Assembly: GCA_030699825.1 (NCBI GenBank)
Contig: JAUYKV010000036.1
Coordinates: forward strand, 1 to 64,000
Length of the DNA stretch: 64,000 bases
Direction of reading: 5' to 3'
DNA from: Pseudomonas sp.
GTDB taxonomy: Bacteria; Pseudomonadota; Gammaproteobacteria; Pseudomonadales; Pseudomonadaceae
Part shown: positions 47,731-56,899 of the stretch, piece after piece
Layout: the number at the start of each line of letters is the position of its first letter
Numbering within the stretch: position 1 is the first letter of the stretch
Notes under the pieces: model-generated
What the model was told of the DNA's origin: nothing
Database searches by the model: none
What the model saw: the letters and a program-made list of their open reading frames with translations, nothing else
Made by a program: the position numbers and the translations under genes

Positions 47731-47752
47731 GGCCGAGCGTCTGCGCTCGGCC
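47731..47752. terminator. Strong hairpin between converging genes
   Basis: GGCCGAGCG and CGCTCGGCC form a 9-bp stem with a TCTG loop, 17 bp after the hydrolase stop and 78 bp from the recD end. No T-tract follows on either strand. Confidence 0.45.
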
Positions 47753-47829
47753 GGGCACTGACCTGAAAAACCGCCATGCATGCCGACATGCAATGGCTCT
47801 CGTTGCGCTCAACCACTCCGCCAGCTTGG

Positions 47830-49680
47830 CTAGAACAGCGCCAGTTGATCGTGACCGGCACCGGTCTCGGGCATCGCTACCGGCTTGGGTAGCCTGGTCG
47901 GCTCGACCGCCAGGCGTTCGGCCAGGCCGGCTGCACGTTCGGCACGGGTGGCCACTGCTTCGCCCAAGCGCGCCGGCAGGCCCCAGATTTCCACTTTGTG
48001 CTTGGCCCGGGTGATGCCGGTGTAGAACAGACTGCGGCTCAGCAGTGGGCTGGGCTGTTCGGGCAGGACCAGCAGTACTTCGCTGAATTCCGAGCCCTGG
48101 CTCTTGTGCACGGTCATGGCGAAGGCGCAGTCGTGGCTGGGCAGGCGGGCCGGGGCGAAGGGGCGGTAGCCGTCCTCGCCTTCAAAAAACACCCGCAAAC
48201 CGAACTCGCTGTCCAGGCAGATGCCGATATCGCCGTTGAACAGGCCGAGGGCATAGTCGTTCTGCCGCACCATCACCGGCCTGCCGACATACCAGCGTTC
48301 GCGGCTGGCGACCTGACTGCGCCGTTTCACCCGCGCCTCCAGCACTTCGTTGATTCCGGCCACGCCCCAGGTGCCTTCACGCTGGGCAGTGAGGGCGCGG
48401 AAGTCGTTGAAAGCGACGAAGGCCGCCTGCGGATCGGCGCTTTTCGCCGCGGCGAGGAAGGGCGCATAACCGCGATCCAGCCGTTCCAGCAGATCGGCGG
48501 GGGTCGGTTCGGCATTCCAGGCCAGATCGCTGCGCTGTTCTTTCAGCAGACTCAGGGTGCCGCTGACGTCGCCGCCGTTGATTCGCCAGGCCAGCTCGCC
48601 GATGCCGCTGTCGCCGGCGAAACGGTGGCTGTGGGTCAGCAGCACCACGGCATCGCTCAGGCGTGAACCCGGTTGTGCGACCGGCACCTGCTGGCCGGTG
48701 ATGCGCCGCAAATCCGCGGCGGCCTGGGCGTCGAAGCCGCGGCCTTCGCAGAGTTCGGCGAAGACCGCACCGGCTTCCACCGCGCAGAGTTGATCCTTGT
48801 CGCCGAGCAGGATCAGCCGCGCGTTGGCCGGCAGGGCGTCGACCAGTTTGGCCATCAGCGCCAGGTCGACCATCGAGGCTTCGTCGACCACCAGCACGTC
48901 CAGCGCCAGCGGGTTGGCCGCGTTGTGCCGCACCTGCGGACTGTCGCCACGGCTGCCGAGCAGACGGTGCAAGGTGCGCGCCTCGTCTGGCAGCGCCGCC
49001 TTGATCGCCTCGTCGACCGGTAGGCTGGCCTTGGCGTTGCGGATCGCCTCGGCCATGCGCGCCGCCGCCTTGCCGGTGGGCGCGGCCAGGCCGACGGCCA
49101 ACTGAGCGCCGCCGGACGGATGGCCGCCGCGTTGTTCGAGCAAGGCCGCGAGCAGGCGTACCACGGTGGTGGTCTTGCCGGTGCCGGGACCGCCGGAAAT
49201 CACCGCCAGCCTGCGTCGCACCGCCTGCGCCGCAGCCAGGCACTGCCAGTCGGGCTGCTGGGCGTTGAAGGCGAACAGCCGGGTCAGGCTTTCGCTCAGC
49301 TGCGCCTCATCGACGGCCGGCAGATCAGCGGCGCGGCTGAGCAGTTGCTCGGCGAGCTGCTTCTCGTAGGCCTGATAGCGCGCCAGATAGAGGCGCTCGC
49401 CGACCAGAATCAGCGGGGTGAAGTCGCCGTCGGCGCCGACCAGGGACGAGGCGGCAAGCCGCGCCTGCCACTCGGCCAGCGGCGGCAGGCAGAAGGCGTG
49501 CTCGGGCCAGGGCCGCTGCCCGGCGCGCCGGGCCAACGGCAGGCAGACGTCGCCGTTATCCAGCGCCGCACAGAGCAGCGCGGCCGAGGCCAGCACCAGC
49601 GGTTCGGCGGTCGGGTCGAGGCGGCGCAGGCTGTCGACCAGGGCGCGTTCCAGTGGACCGAGGGGTAGATCAGGCAGCAT
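47830..49680 (-). CDS. recD: Exodeoxyribonuclease V alpha subunit
   Basis: A 616-aa SF1B helicase. Walker A is GGPGTGKTTT (163-172); motif II region VVDEASMVDL and the C-terminal VHKSQGSEF and YTGITRAK motifs follow. It is the fast 5'-3' motor of RecBCD. The longest frame starts at 49746, but its first 22 residues are a translation of the REP palindrome at 49693-49759. The ATG at 49680 (MLPDLPLGPLERALVD) is the sensible start. It lies 90 bp downstream of recB. Confidence 0.95.
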   Translation of the reverse strand: MLPDLPLGPLERALVDSLRRLDPTAEPLVLASAALLCAALDNGDVCLPLARRAGQRPWPEHAFCLPPLAEWQARLAASSLVGADGDFTPLILVGERLYLARYQAYEKQLAEQLLSRAADLPAVDEAQLSESLTRLFAFNAQQPDWQCLAAAQAVRRRLAVISGGPGTGKTTTVVRLLAALLEQRGGHPSGGAQLAVGLAAPTGKAAARMAEAIRNAKASLPVDEAIKAALPDEARTLHRLLGSRGDSPQVRHNAANPLALDVLVVDEASMVDLALMAKLVDALPANARLILLGDKDQLCAVEAGAVFAELCEGRGFDAQAAADLRRITGQQVPVAQPGSRLSDAVVLLTHSHRFAGDSGIGELAWRINGGDVSGTLSLLKEQRSDLAWNAEPTPADLLERLDRGYAPFLAAAKSADPQAAFVAFNDFRALTAQREGTWGVAGINEVLEARVKRRSQVASRERWYVGRPVMVRQNDYALGLFNGDIGICLDSEFGLRVFFEGEDGYRPFAPARLPSHDCAFAMTVHKSQGSEFSEVLLVLPEQPSPLLSRSLFYTGITRAKHKVEIWGLPARLGEAVATRAERAAGLAERLAVEPTRLPKPVAMPETGAGHDQLALF

Positions 49681-49692
49681 GGCGGTACTCCG

Positions 49693-49759
49693 GTAGGAGC
49701 GGGCCATGCCCGCGATGCGCTTGCGCCGTCGAATTTTCGCGGGCATGGCCCGCTCCTAC
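49693..49759. repeat. REP palindrome between recB and recD
   Basis: Two 23-nt arms (49693-49715 and 49737-49759) are exact reverse complements around a 21-nt loop. It fills the recB-recD gap and creates a false upstream start for recD. In the transcript it would form a stable hairpin just before the recD ribosome-binding region. Confidence 0.85.
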
Positions 49760-49770
49760 AAAAACGGCCA

Positions 49771-52700
49771 TCACCCCTCTCCTTCGAACAGGTTATCCAA
49801 CGCATCCAGCAAGCCATCCTCTGGGCGGGAAAAATACACCCCGGCCGTTGGCATACCGCGCAGGAACAGGTAGTAGGCGCCGCCCAGCTGGCTGTTGTCG
49901 AAGTCGGCCAGGCGCTGGCGCAGGAAGCGCCGCAGCGCCACCAGGTAGATCAGGTACTGCAGGTAGTAGTGCTCGCCGGCCAGGGCCTGGAGCAGGCGTT
50001 CGCCGCCATAGTAGCTGGCATCCGGGCCGAGCCAGTTGGATTTGTAGTCGGCGATATACCAGCGCCCGTCATGTTCGAAGGTCAGGTCGATAAAGCCCTT
50101 GAGGAAGCCTTTCAGGTTGTCGAACTCCAGGCGTGCAGCGGCTTCGCGCATCGGTGCGGCCAGCCCAAAGGCCGGGTCGCAGAGGATGGCGCGCAGGCGC
50201 TGCAGGTCGAGATTGACCACCGGGAAGGTGAAGCCGAGTTCCGGCAGGCGCCGCGCCGACTGCAGGCTGGCCAGGGTCAGGCCATTGCCGTCGAGGTCGC
50301 TGTCGACCACCTGCTGCAACTGGCTCAGCGCCACCTCGCGCCAGTCGCTGTCGATGCCGTGGCCGCGCAGGGCCGGTTCGATCAGCTCGGCCAACGGCGC
50401 CTTGCCGCGCGCCCAGTCCTCCAGGATCGCGTGCAGGCAGGTACCGGCCCTCGCGCCGCGGGGGAAGGCAAAAAAACCGCTGCCCTGCTCGCTGGCGGCG
50501 GGCAGCACCAGGCCGTCGCGATCCGGCGCTTCCATGTGCATGCCGGAGGCCAGCCCGGAGAAGCTGCCGATACGCCAGGCGCTGTGCAGGCTGCGATTCA
50601 TCTGCTGCAGCTGCTGGGGCGGCGGCGCGCGGCGTTCACCGGCGGCGCTGGCTTCGCTTTTGCGCAATGCTTGCACGGCCATATGGCCGTGGCTCGAACC
50701 CACCAGCTGCTCGATCTCGCTGCGCAGGCCGGCAGGGCTGAGGGTCTGCAGATGGCCGGCGAGTTCACCAAGGGCATCCTCGCCGGGCAGTTGCCGACCG
50801 TGCAGCAGCCAGGCCAGGGCGCTGCTGTGCAGGCCGGACTCGCTGAGGCTGCCGTCCTTTTTCGGCTTGCAGTCCACCGGCCCCCAGTGCAGCCAGAGGC
50901 GGTCGCGGGCACGTGTCAGGGCCACGTAGGTCAGGCGCAGGCGCTCGGCGAAGCGCTCGTGGCGGGCGCGCTCGCGGTGCACGTCGAGCCGCTCGCCACC
51001 CAGATCGAGCAGCGGCGTGCCGTCGTCGGCGTGGCAGGTGATGTCTTCGCTCTGGCGCAGCAGCGCGCCGTCCCACAGGTAGGGGCAGAACACCAGCGGG
51101 TATTCCAGGCCCTTGGCGGTGTGGATGGTGACGATCTGCACCCTTTCGGCATCGCTTTCCAGGCGCAGCAGGGCTTCTTCGCCGTGGGCCTCGGCGCTGC
51201 GCTGGGCGTTGAACCAGCTCAGCAGTTGTTCCAGGCCGGGGCGTTGCAGGCTCTCGCTCTGCAGCAGTTCGGCCAGGTGCAGCAGGTTGGTCAGGCGGCG
51301 TTCGCCATCGACCAGGGCGAGCAGCCGCGGCGCTACCTGCTGCTCGTCCAGCCAGGCGCGGAAGGCGCGCATAAAGCCCTGTTGCTGCCAGAGCTGGTGG
51401 TAACGCTCGGCGGCTTCGCGCTCGGCATCCCAGGCCTGGGCGTCGTCCTGGCAGGCGGCCAGATCGGCGGCGCTGCGCCCGAGCAGGCGGCTGGCCAGGG
51501 CATAGCGCAGTGCGCCTTCGCGGCCCGGTTCGGCATAGGCGGCCAGCACCGCGGCCAGCTCGCCGGCCTCTTCGCTGTGCCAGACGTTTTCCTTGCCGCG
51601 GCGCACGCTGGGCACGCCGCGCGCCGCCAGCTCGGCGGCGACTTCCCCGGCCTGGCGGTGGCTGGCGACCAGCACGGCGATATCGCCGCCCTTGAGCGCT
51701 GTGCGCTCGCCCTGCGCCGCGAAATAGGCCTCGCCACGGCCGCTCGCCGCCAGCAGCGCGGCGATGCGCCGGGCCGTGTCGCGGGCCACCAGGGCGCCCG
51801 CCTCGCCTTTGCCGAGGTAATCGTCGGCCAGCCAGACCAGCGCCACGGGCGCGTCCTGTTCGGCATCGACAACCGGCAGCACCAGCTGCGCCCGCGCCCG
51901 CTGGCTGGCGCCGACCTGCGGATAGGCCAGGCCCTTTTCGGCGAAGGGCATGGGCCGGTCGAACAACTGGTTGAGCGCGGCGATCAGCTCGGGGGTGGAG
52001 CGGTGGTTGGTGGCCAGGCTGTACTGACGCGCGGCTTCGGCGCGGGCCTTGAGGTAGGTGGCCAGGTCCGCACCCCTGAAGGCGTAGATGGCCTGCTTGG
52101 GGTCGCCGACGAAACACAGGTCGCCCTGGTTTTCGTAGATCCGCCGGAACACTTGGTACTGCACCGGATCGGTGTCCTGAAACTCGTCGATCAGCGCCAC
52201 CGGGTACTGTTCGCGCAGGGTGCCGGCCAGGTGGTCGCCGCCCTCGCCATAGAGTCCCTGCTGCAGTTTGTTGAGCAGGTCGTCGAAGGCCAGCAAGCGC
52301 TGGGCGGCCTTGCGCTGCGGCAGTTGCTCATTGAGCTGGCCGATCAGGCGTACCTGCAGATCGATCAGGCGCTGCTCGGCTTCCGGCTGCGCGGCTTGCA
52401 GGGCCTCGCACAGGCCTTGCAGGGCATCGGCCAGCGGGCTGTGCGGCGCGCTCTCGCCTTTCTTGCTGGCCTTGGCCAGGCCTTCACGCGACAGCCGCTG
52501 GTGCGCCTCGGTCTTGCTGAACAGCGCGGCGGCGTCGCTGAAGTAACCGTCCAGCTCGGCCTGCCAGGCGCCGAGCTTGGCCGGGTTGCACATATTGCTC
52601 TTGAAGCCGGCGAAGGCCTTGAGCTGCTCCAGCCAGCCGGCGCTGTGGCTCTGCCAGGCATCCCGCGCCTGTTGCCAGGCGCTGCGCAGGGCGCTCATCT

Positions 52701-53316
52701 CGCTGCCGGCCCCGGGCTGCGGTTCGATGCGCAGATAGGGCTTACCCAGGTGATTGCGCAGACGCTGGCGCAGGCTCTGCGGGGTGAGCCTGTTGTGCAC
52801 CAGGAAGGCCGCCCACTCCGGCTCGGCGGCGGCCAGCTCGTGGCGCCAGAGGTCGGCGAGCAGGGCGTCGAGGATTTCGCGGTCGTCGTGGGTCAGCTCG
52901 TTGTCGAAATCGCCGCCGGCCTCGAATGCCGCATCCTGCAGCGCACGCTGGCAGAAGCCGTGGATGGTGAAGATCGCCGCCTCGTCGAAGCCGTGCACCG
53001 CCAGCAGCAGGCGCCGGTGGCTGGCCGCATCCGGGTACTGCGCGTGCAGGCGGTTGAGCAGCTCGTCCGCGCCTGGGCCATTGTCGTAGACCGCCAGCAA
53101 CTCGGCCAGGCGCAGGCGAATGCGCTCGCGCAATTCGGCGGTGGCCGCGGTGGTAAAGGTCACCACCAGGATCTGGCTGACGTTGAGGCGCTTCTCCAGT
53201 AACAGCCGGGCGTACAGCGCGGTGAGGGTCCAGGTCTTGCCGGTGCCGGCACTGGCCTCGATCAGCGAGCGACCGGCGAAGCTGTCCTGCAACAGGTCCA
53301 AAGGTGCGCTGGTCAT
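49771..53316 (-). CDS. recB: Exodeoxyribonuclease V beta subunit
   Basis: A 1181-aa protein (E. coli 1180). Walker A is SAGTGKT (22-28), with VVTFTTAATAELRERI next. DEFQDTD is helicase motif II. The C-terminal nuclease carries DYKSNWLG. It holds both the 3'-5' helicase and the sole nuclease of RecBCD. Its ATG overlaps the recC stop by 4 bp. No truncation is visible. Confidence 0.96.
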   Translation of the reverse strand: MTSAPLDLLQDSFAGRSLIEASAGTGKTWTLTALYARLLLEKRLNVSQILVVTFTTAATAELRERIRLRLAELLAVYDNGPGADELLNRLHAQYPDAASHRRLLLAVHGFDEAAIFTIHGFCQRALQDAAFEAGGDFDNELTHDDREILDALLADLWRHELAAAEPEWAAFLVHNRLTPQSLRQRLRNHLGKPYLRIEPQPGAGSEMSALRSAWQQARDAWQSHSAGWLEQLKAFAGFKSNMCNPAKLGAWQAELDGYFSDAAALFSKTEAHQRLSREGLAKASKKGESAPHSPLADALQGLCEALQAAQPEAEQRLIDLQVRLIGQLNEQLPQRKAAQRLLAFDDLLNKLQQGLYGEGGDHLAGTLREQYPVALIDEFQDTDPVQYQVFRRIYENQGDLCFVGDPKQAIYAFRGADLATYLKARAEAARQYSLATNHRSTPELIAALNQLFDRPMPFAEKGLAYPQVGASQRARAQLVLPVVDAEQDAPVALVWLADDYLGKGEAGALVARDTARRIAALLAASGRGEAYFAAQGERTALKGGDIAVLVASHRQAGEVAAELAARGVPSVRRGKENVWHSEEAGELAAVLAAYAEPGREGALRYALASRLLGRSAADLAACQDDAQAWDAEREAAERYHQLWQQQGFMRAFRAWLDEQQVAPRLLALVDGERRLTNLLHLAELLQSESLQRPGLEQLLSWFNAQRSAEAHGEEALLRLESDAERVQIVTIHTAKGLEYPLVFCPYLWDGALLRQSEDITCHADDGTPLLDLGGERLDVHRERARHERFAERLRLTYVALTRARDRLWLHWGPVDCKPKKDGSLSESGLHSSALAWLLHGRQLPGEDALGELAGHLQTLSPAGLRSEIEQLVGSSHGHMAVQALRKSEASAAGERRAPPPQQLQQMNRSLHSAWRIGSFSGLASGMHMEAPDRDGLVLPAASEQGSGFFAFPRGARAGTCLHAILEDWARGKAPLAELIEPALRGHGIDSDWREVALSQLQQVVDSDLDGNGLTLASLQSARRLPELGFTFPVVNLDLQRLRAILCDPAFGLAAPMREAAARLEFDNLKGFLKGFIDLTFEHDGRWYIADYKSNWLGPDASYYGGERLLQALAGEHYYLQYLIYLVALRRFLRQRLADFDNSQLGGAYYLFLRGMPTAGVYFSRPEDGLLDALDNLFEGEG

Positions 53317-56300
53317 GCCTCGTCCTCGTCACTGCCGTGCAGGGCATCCAGGGCCGGGCCGTAGAGTTGTTCGGCGAGGGCTTCGAAGCGCTCGTCCAGC
53401 GGGTCGCGGTCGCGGAAGGCCAGGGCGTTCCAGGGGTCCTGGCCTTCGCCGCTCATATAGTCGTTGCCCTGCCACATCACCCGCGCTTCGCTGCGCGCGG
53501 CGTCGAGCGGGTCCTTGCGTCCGGGCTTGCGCCATTTTCTGGCGAAACCATAGCTGCACTTGGCCAGGACCGGCAGCGGCTCGCACAGTGCGCTCTTGTA
53601 GGCCTCGAGCCAGGGTTCGAGCAGTTGCAGCGGGTTGGCCAATGGCCCCAGGCGCCATTCGCTTTTCGGCGACAGCAGGCGGCTGTCGCGGGCGATGCCC
53701 GGGGTGGCGGCGCAGTTGAGCAGCAGGTGGCGTAGCCAGAACGGCGCCAGTTCCCAGGCGCCGAGGTCGCGCAGGCGGTAGTCGAACAGGCCGCTGGCGC
53801 TGACGCCGTCGAGCCAGCCGTGGATGCGCACACCGGCCAGCTGGATATCCACCAGCAGCGGTTGCGCCGCATCCTCCGGGCGTTCGTCGAACAGGGTCGG
53901 GGCGAAGGCGCGGATCGGTCCGCGAATCTGCCCCCAGTGCGCCTGGCCCAGCTCGCCCACCGGCAACCAACCGGAGGCAGCGGCCACGCGGCGTTCCTCG
54001 CGCTCGCTCCAGCCTTGCTCGATGGCCTGCAACGCCAGTTGGCGCAGGCCGTGCTGGCTGGTCCACTCGACGCTGAAGGGTTCGTCGCCGGCCAGGGCCT
54101 CTTCGCCCTGTGCCAGGCGCAGGCCGAGGCGCTGCTCCAGCAGGTAGCGCGCCGGGTGCTTGAAGCAGTGGATCAGTTGGCTGGGTTCCAGGGTCAGCGG
54201 ATCGCCGCCCGGCCCGTCCTGGTCCGGCGCGGCCAGGGTGCTGGCGAAGGGCTGCGGCGCTTCGACCGCCTCGCTCAGGCGCTGGGCGGCGCGGAACCAG
54301 GGTGCGGCGAAACCGGCCTGCGCTCCACCGGCGAAGTTGCCGGCGGCGAAGGGTTGCAGCGGGTGCTGGTGGGTGATGCGGGCGCTGGCCTTGGGGGCTG
54401 AGATATCGGTGGTATCTGTTTCGCGGCTAAAGCCCCTCCCACACGGGTTTCCGCAGACGGCGGTGAGATCGATGACATCCAGCAGTTCGCTGACCAGCAC
54501 CGAGGGTGGCAGTTCGGCGTTGCTGCGCGGGTCGCGGCCGACGTAGCTGAGGTACAGGCCGCCGCGCGCCGAGAGGAGGATTTCCAGCAGCAGGTAACGG
54601 TCGTCGAGACGCCGGGCGCGGTCGCCACGTCGGGGTTTCTGCCCAATCAGGTCGAAGCCGGCGGCCGGGGTGCGCCTCGGCAGCGCGCCGTCATCCAGGC
54701 CAAGCAGGCAGACCAGGCGGAACGGCAGGCTGCGCATCGGCACCATGGTGCAGAAGGTTACCGCGCCGGTGAGAAAACCCGAGGCGCCGCCGCCCTGCTC
54801 CAGGGCAGAGGTCAGGTGCTGGCGGACCAGCGCCAGCTCCAGCGGCCGCTCGATGCCAGCAGCCGTGGCCTGATCCTGCAGCGCCGCGCAGGCACGGGAG
54901 AGCAGCAACAGGGTGTCGCCGGCCTCGCGCTCGTCGAACAGGTTGTCGATCAGCTCCAGCAGGGTCTCGCTCCATTCGCCCAGGCTGCGCGGGCGTTGCA
55001 GGCTCTGCGCCAGGCTGGCCAGACGCTCGACGAACGCGGCCAGGCGCCCGAGCAGCTGCGCGCGGCCGCCTTCCAGGGCATCCAGCGGCCAGCTGTCGCC
55101 GAGCAAGGGCGCATGCGCGCCGGCCAGTTGCGGCGGCGCGGCGAAGCCCAGAAGCAGGCGATCCAGGCCCTGGCGCCAGGTAAAGGCGGCATCCGCCGGC
55201 AGGCCCAGTTGCTGACGATGTTCGCCGTCGCGGCCCCAGCGCACGCCGGCCTCGCGCAGCCAGTCGCGCAGCAGCGGCAGGTCCTCGGCTTCGATGCCAG
55301 CACGGCGGGCGAGCGCCGGTTGCTCCAGCCAGGCGAGGATTTCCTCGGCGGCGAAGCGGCTATCGGGCAGGGCGAGCAGGTTGAGGAAGGCCTCGATCAG
55401 TGGGATTTCCGCGCGCAGGCTGCGGTCGGCCAGGCTGAAGGGAATTCGTGGGGCGGCCATCCGTGGGCCGGCCGGCCGGGAGGCGCCGCCTTTGGCTGCG
55501 AAAATCGCCTCGATATAAGGCGCGTAGCGTTCGATATCCGGGGTCAGCACCACCACCTGATCCGGGGTCAGCTCGGGATCGGCGGCAAAGCGCGCGAGCA
55601 ACTGGTCATGCAGGATTTCCACTTCGCGCAACGGCGAGTGGGCGATATGCAGCTCCAGCGAGCGGTCGTCCTCGCGCAGGACAAGACGCTCGTCGGCCTG
55701 GCGGGTGCGCAGGCGCAGGATGTCGTTCTGCAGCGCCTGCAGCAGGCTGCTGTCGTGCAGATCGGCGTCTTCGGAATACAGGCCGATTTCCTGACTGCCT
55801 TCGCTCGAAGCCAGGGAGAACAGGCTGTCGAAGAAATCGCGGCCCTGTTTGCCCAAGCTGGCCAATAATGGGTGGCCGACATCCAGATACCAGTCATCCG
55901 GGCTCAGCTCGGGCTGGCGGGCCAGTTCACGGATATCGCGAATCTCGCCCCAGGCCTCGCGGCACGGATTGAGGGCGAAGATCACCACCTCGGTATGCCG
56001 CGCCAGGCCTTCGAGCACGCGCAGATGGTGAGTCGGCAGGCTGCTGATGCCAAACACCAGCAGGCGTTCGGGCAGATCGGCGATGGGCGCCGCGTCGTAC
56101 AGACGGCGCAACAGGTCTTCGAGCAAGCGGGCGCGGTGCGGGTGGCCGTCGCGGGTCAGCTCGCGCCAGAGCAGCGCCTGCCAGGCTTCGTCCGGGCCGA
56201 GGTCGAGCAGCTCGTTGCGCTCCCAGGCAGCGAGCCAGTCGTCGCGATACAGCAGGTACTGGTCGAAGACGTCGGCGATCTTGCTGGCCAACGACAGGCG

Positions 56301-56663
56301 GCGACGCTCGTCGCCGGCCTCCAGGTAATGCGCCAGGCGCGGCGCCTCGGCCAGGTTGGCCGGCTCGCACAGCCAGTCGTACAGACGCCAGGCCAGGGTG
56401 GTCGGCGAGAACGCCGATTGCTCGGGCAACTGGCCGAGCACCAGGCGCGACAGGTCCCAGACGAATTTGGCCGGCAGCTGCACTTCGAGCTGCATGGCGA
56501 TGCCCTGCTTGCGCGCCAGTTCCAGGGTCAGCCAACGGCCCATGCCCTGGCTCGGCACCACCACCAATGCCGGGGCAAAGGGCTCGCGCAGCGGCTGGGC
56601 GAGCAGGCTGGTAGCCAGTTCGCCGAGGGTTTCCAGGTCGGGAGCGTGATAAAGGTTGAGCAT
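53313..56663 (-). CDS. recC: Exodeoxyribonuclease V gamma subunit
   Basis: A 1116-aa protein (E. coli 1122). The start MLNLYHAPDLETLGELA, PSQGMGRWL, VFGISSLP, and the nuclease-like C-terminal fold are typical of RecC, the Chi-recognising subunit. A GTG at 56672 (MPTMLNL) is an alternative start with a closer GGA. Around residue 740, NPCGRGFSRETDTTDIS is encoded by a REP arm (54421-54442) kept in frame, so the protein carries a short foreign loop. It is otherwise intact and coupled to recB. Confidence 0.94.
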   Translation of the reverse strand: MLNLYHAPDLETLGELATSLLAQPLREPFAPALVVVPSQGMGRWLTLELARKQGIAMQLEVQLPAKFVWDLSRLVLGQLPEQSAFSPTTLAWRLYDWLCEPANLAEAPRLAHYLEAGDERRRLSLASKIADVFDQYLLYRDDWLAAWERNELLDLGPDEAWQALLWRELTRDGHPHRARLLEDLLRRLYDAAPIADLPERLLVFGISSLPTHHLRVLEGLARHTEVVIFALNPCREAWGEIRDIRELARQPELSPDDWYLDVGHPLLASLGKQGRDFFDSLFSLASSEGSQEIGLYSEDADLHDSSLLQALQNDILRLRTRQADERLVLREDDRSLELHIAHSPLREVEILHDQLLARFAADPELTPDQVVVLTPDIERYAPYIEAIFAAKGGASRPAGPRMAAPRIPFSLADRSLRAEIPLIEAFLNLLALPDSRFAAEEILAWLEQPALARRAGIEAEDLPLLRDWLREAGVRWGRDGEHRQQLGLPADAAFTWRQGLDRLLLGFAAPPQLAGAHAPLLGDSWPLDALEGGRAQLLGRLAAFVERLASLAQSLQRPRSLGEWSETLLELIDNLFDEREAGDTLLLLSRACAALQDQATAAGIERPLELALVRQHLTSALEQGGGASGFLTGAVTFCTMVPMRSLPFRLVCLLGLDDGALPRRTPAAGFDLIGQKPRRGDRARRLDDRYLLLEILLSARGGLYLSYVGRDPRSNAELPPSVLVSELLDVIDLTAVCGNPCGRGFSRETDTTDISAPKASARITHQHPLQPFAAGNFAGGAQAGFAAPWFRAAQRLSEAVEAPQPFASTLAAPDQDGPGGDPLTLEPSQLIHCFKHPARYLLEQRLGLRLAQGEEALAGDEPFSVEWTSQHGLRQLALQAIEQGWSEREERRVAAASGWLPVGELGQAHWGQIRGPIRAFAPTLFDERPEDAAQPLLVDIQLAGVRIHGWLDGVSASGLFDYRLRDLGAWELAPFWLRHLLLNCAATPGIARDSRLLSPKSEWRLGPLANPLQLLEPWLEAYKSALCEPLPVLAKCSYGFARKWRKPGRKDPLDAARSEARVMWQGNDYMSGEGQDPWNALAFRDRDPLDERFEALAEQLYGPALDALHGSDEDEA
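54421..54442. repeat. REP arm embedded in recC
   Basis: These 22 nt are identical to the arms at 2523-2544 and 28329-28350. It is a single arm without its partner. Read on the minus strand it gives the peptide GRGFSRE within RecC, so the insertion kept the frame. Confidence 0.85.
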
Positions 56664-56899
56664 GGTGGGCACTGCATCCGTTGCGAAGCGCTAGGTTAAC
56701 CAGTCTGGCGGCGTGGGGCGACAGCCAGTGTCGCCTGAGCGGCGGGGAAAAACGCCTGCTGCTGCGGTCGCCTCCTCTGACATCGGCAGAAAACTGCTGA
56801 CGCAAGGCGCATTTGCGGCTATAGCTGAATACAGGCCCGCATAAAACTGCGCTTCGCGCATTCAACGAACCCGGGTCTGCCGCCAGGGAGGCCGCCGTC

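Noticed and set aside
49681..49746. 22-residue N-terminal extension of recD
   Set aside because: It is a translation of the REP palindrome; RecD similarity begins at the ATG at 49680.
49969..53202. A 1077-codon plus-strand open frame opposite recB
   Set aside because: It is antisense to a clearly homologous recB and its sequence is rich in Gly, Ala, Gln and Arg from GC-rich complement codons. No family motif is seen.
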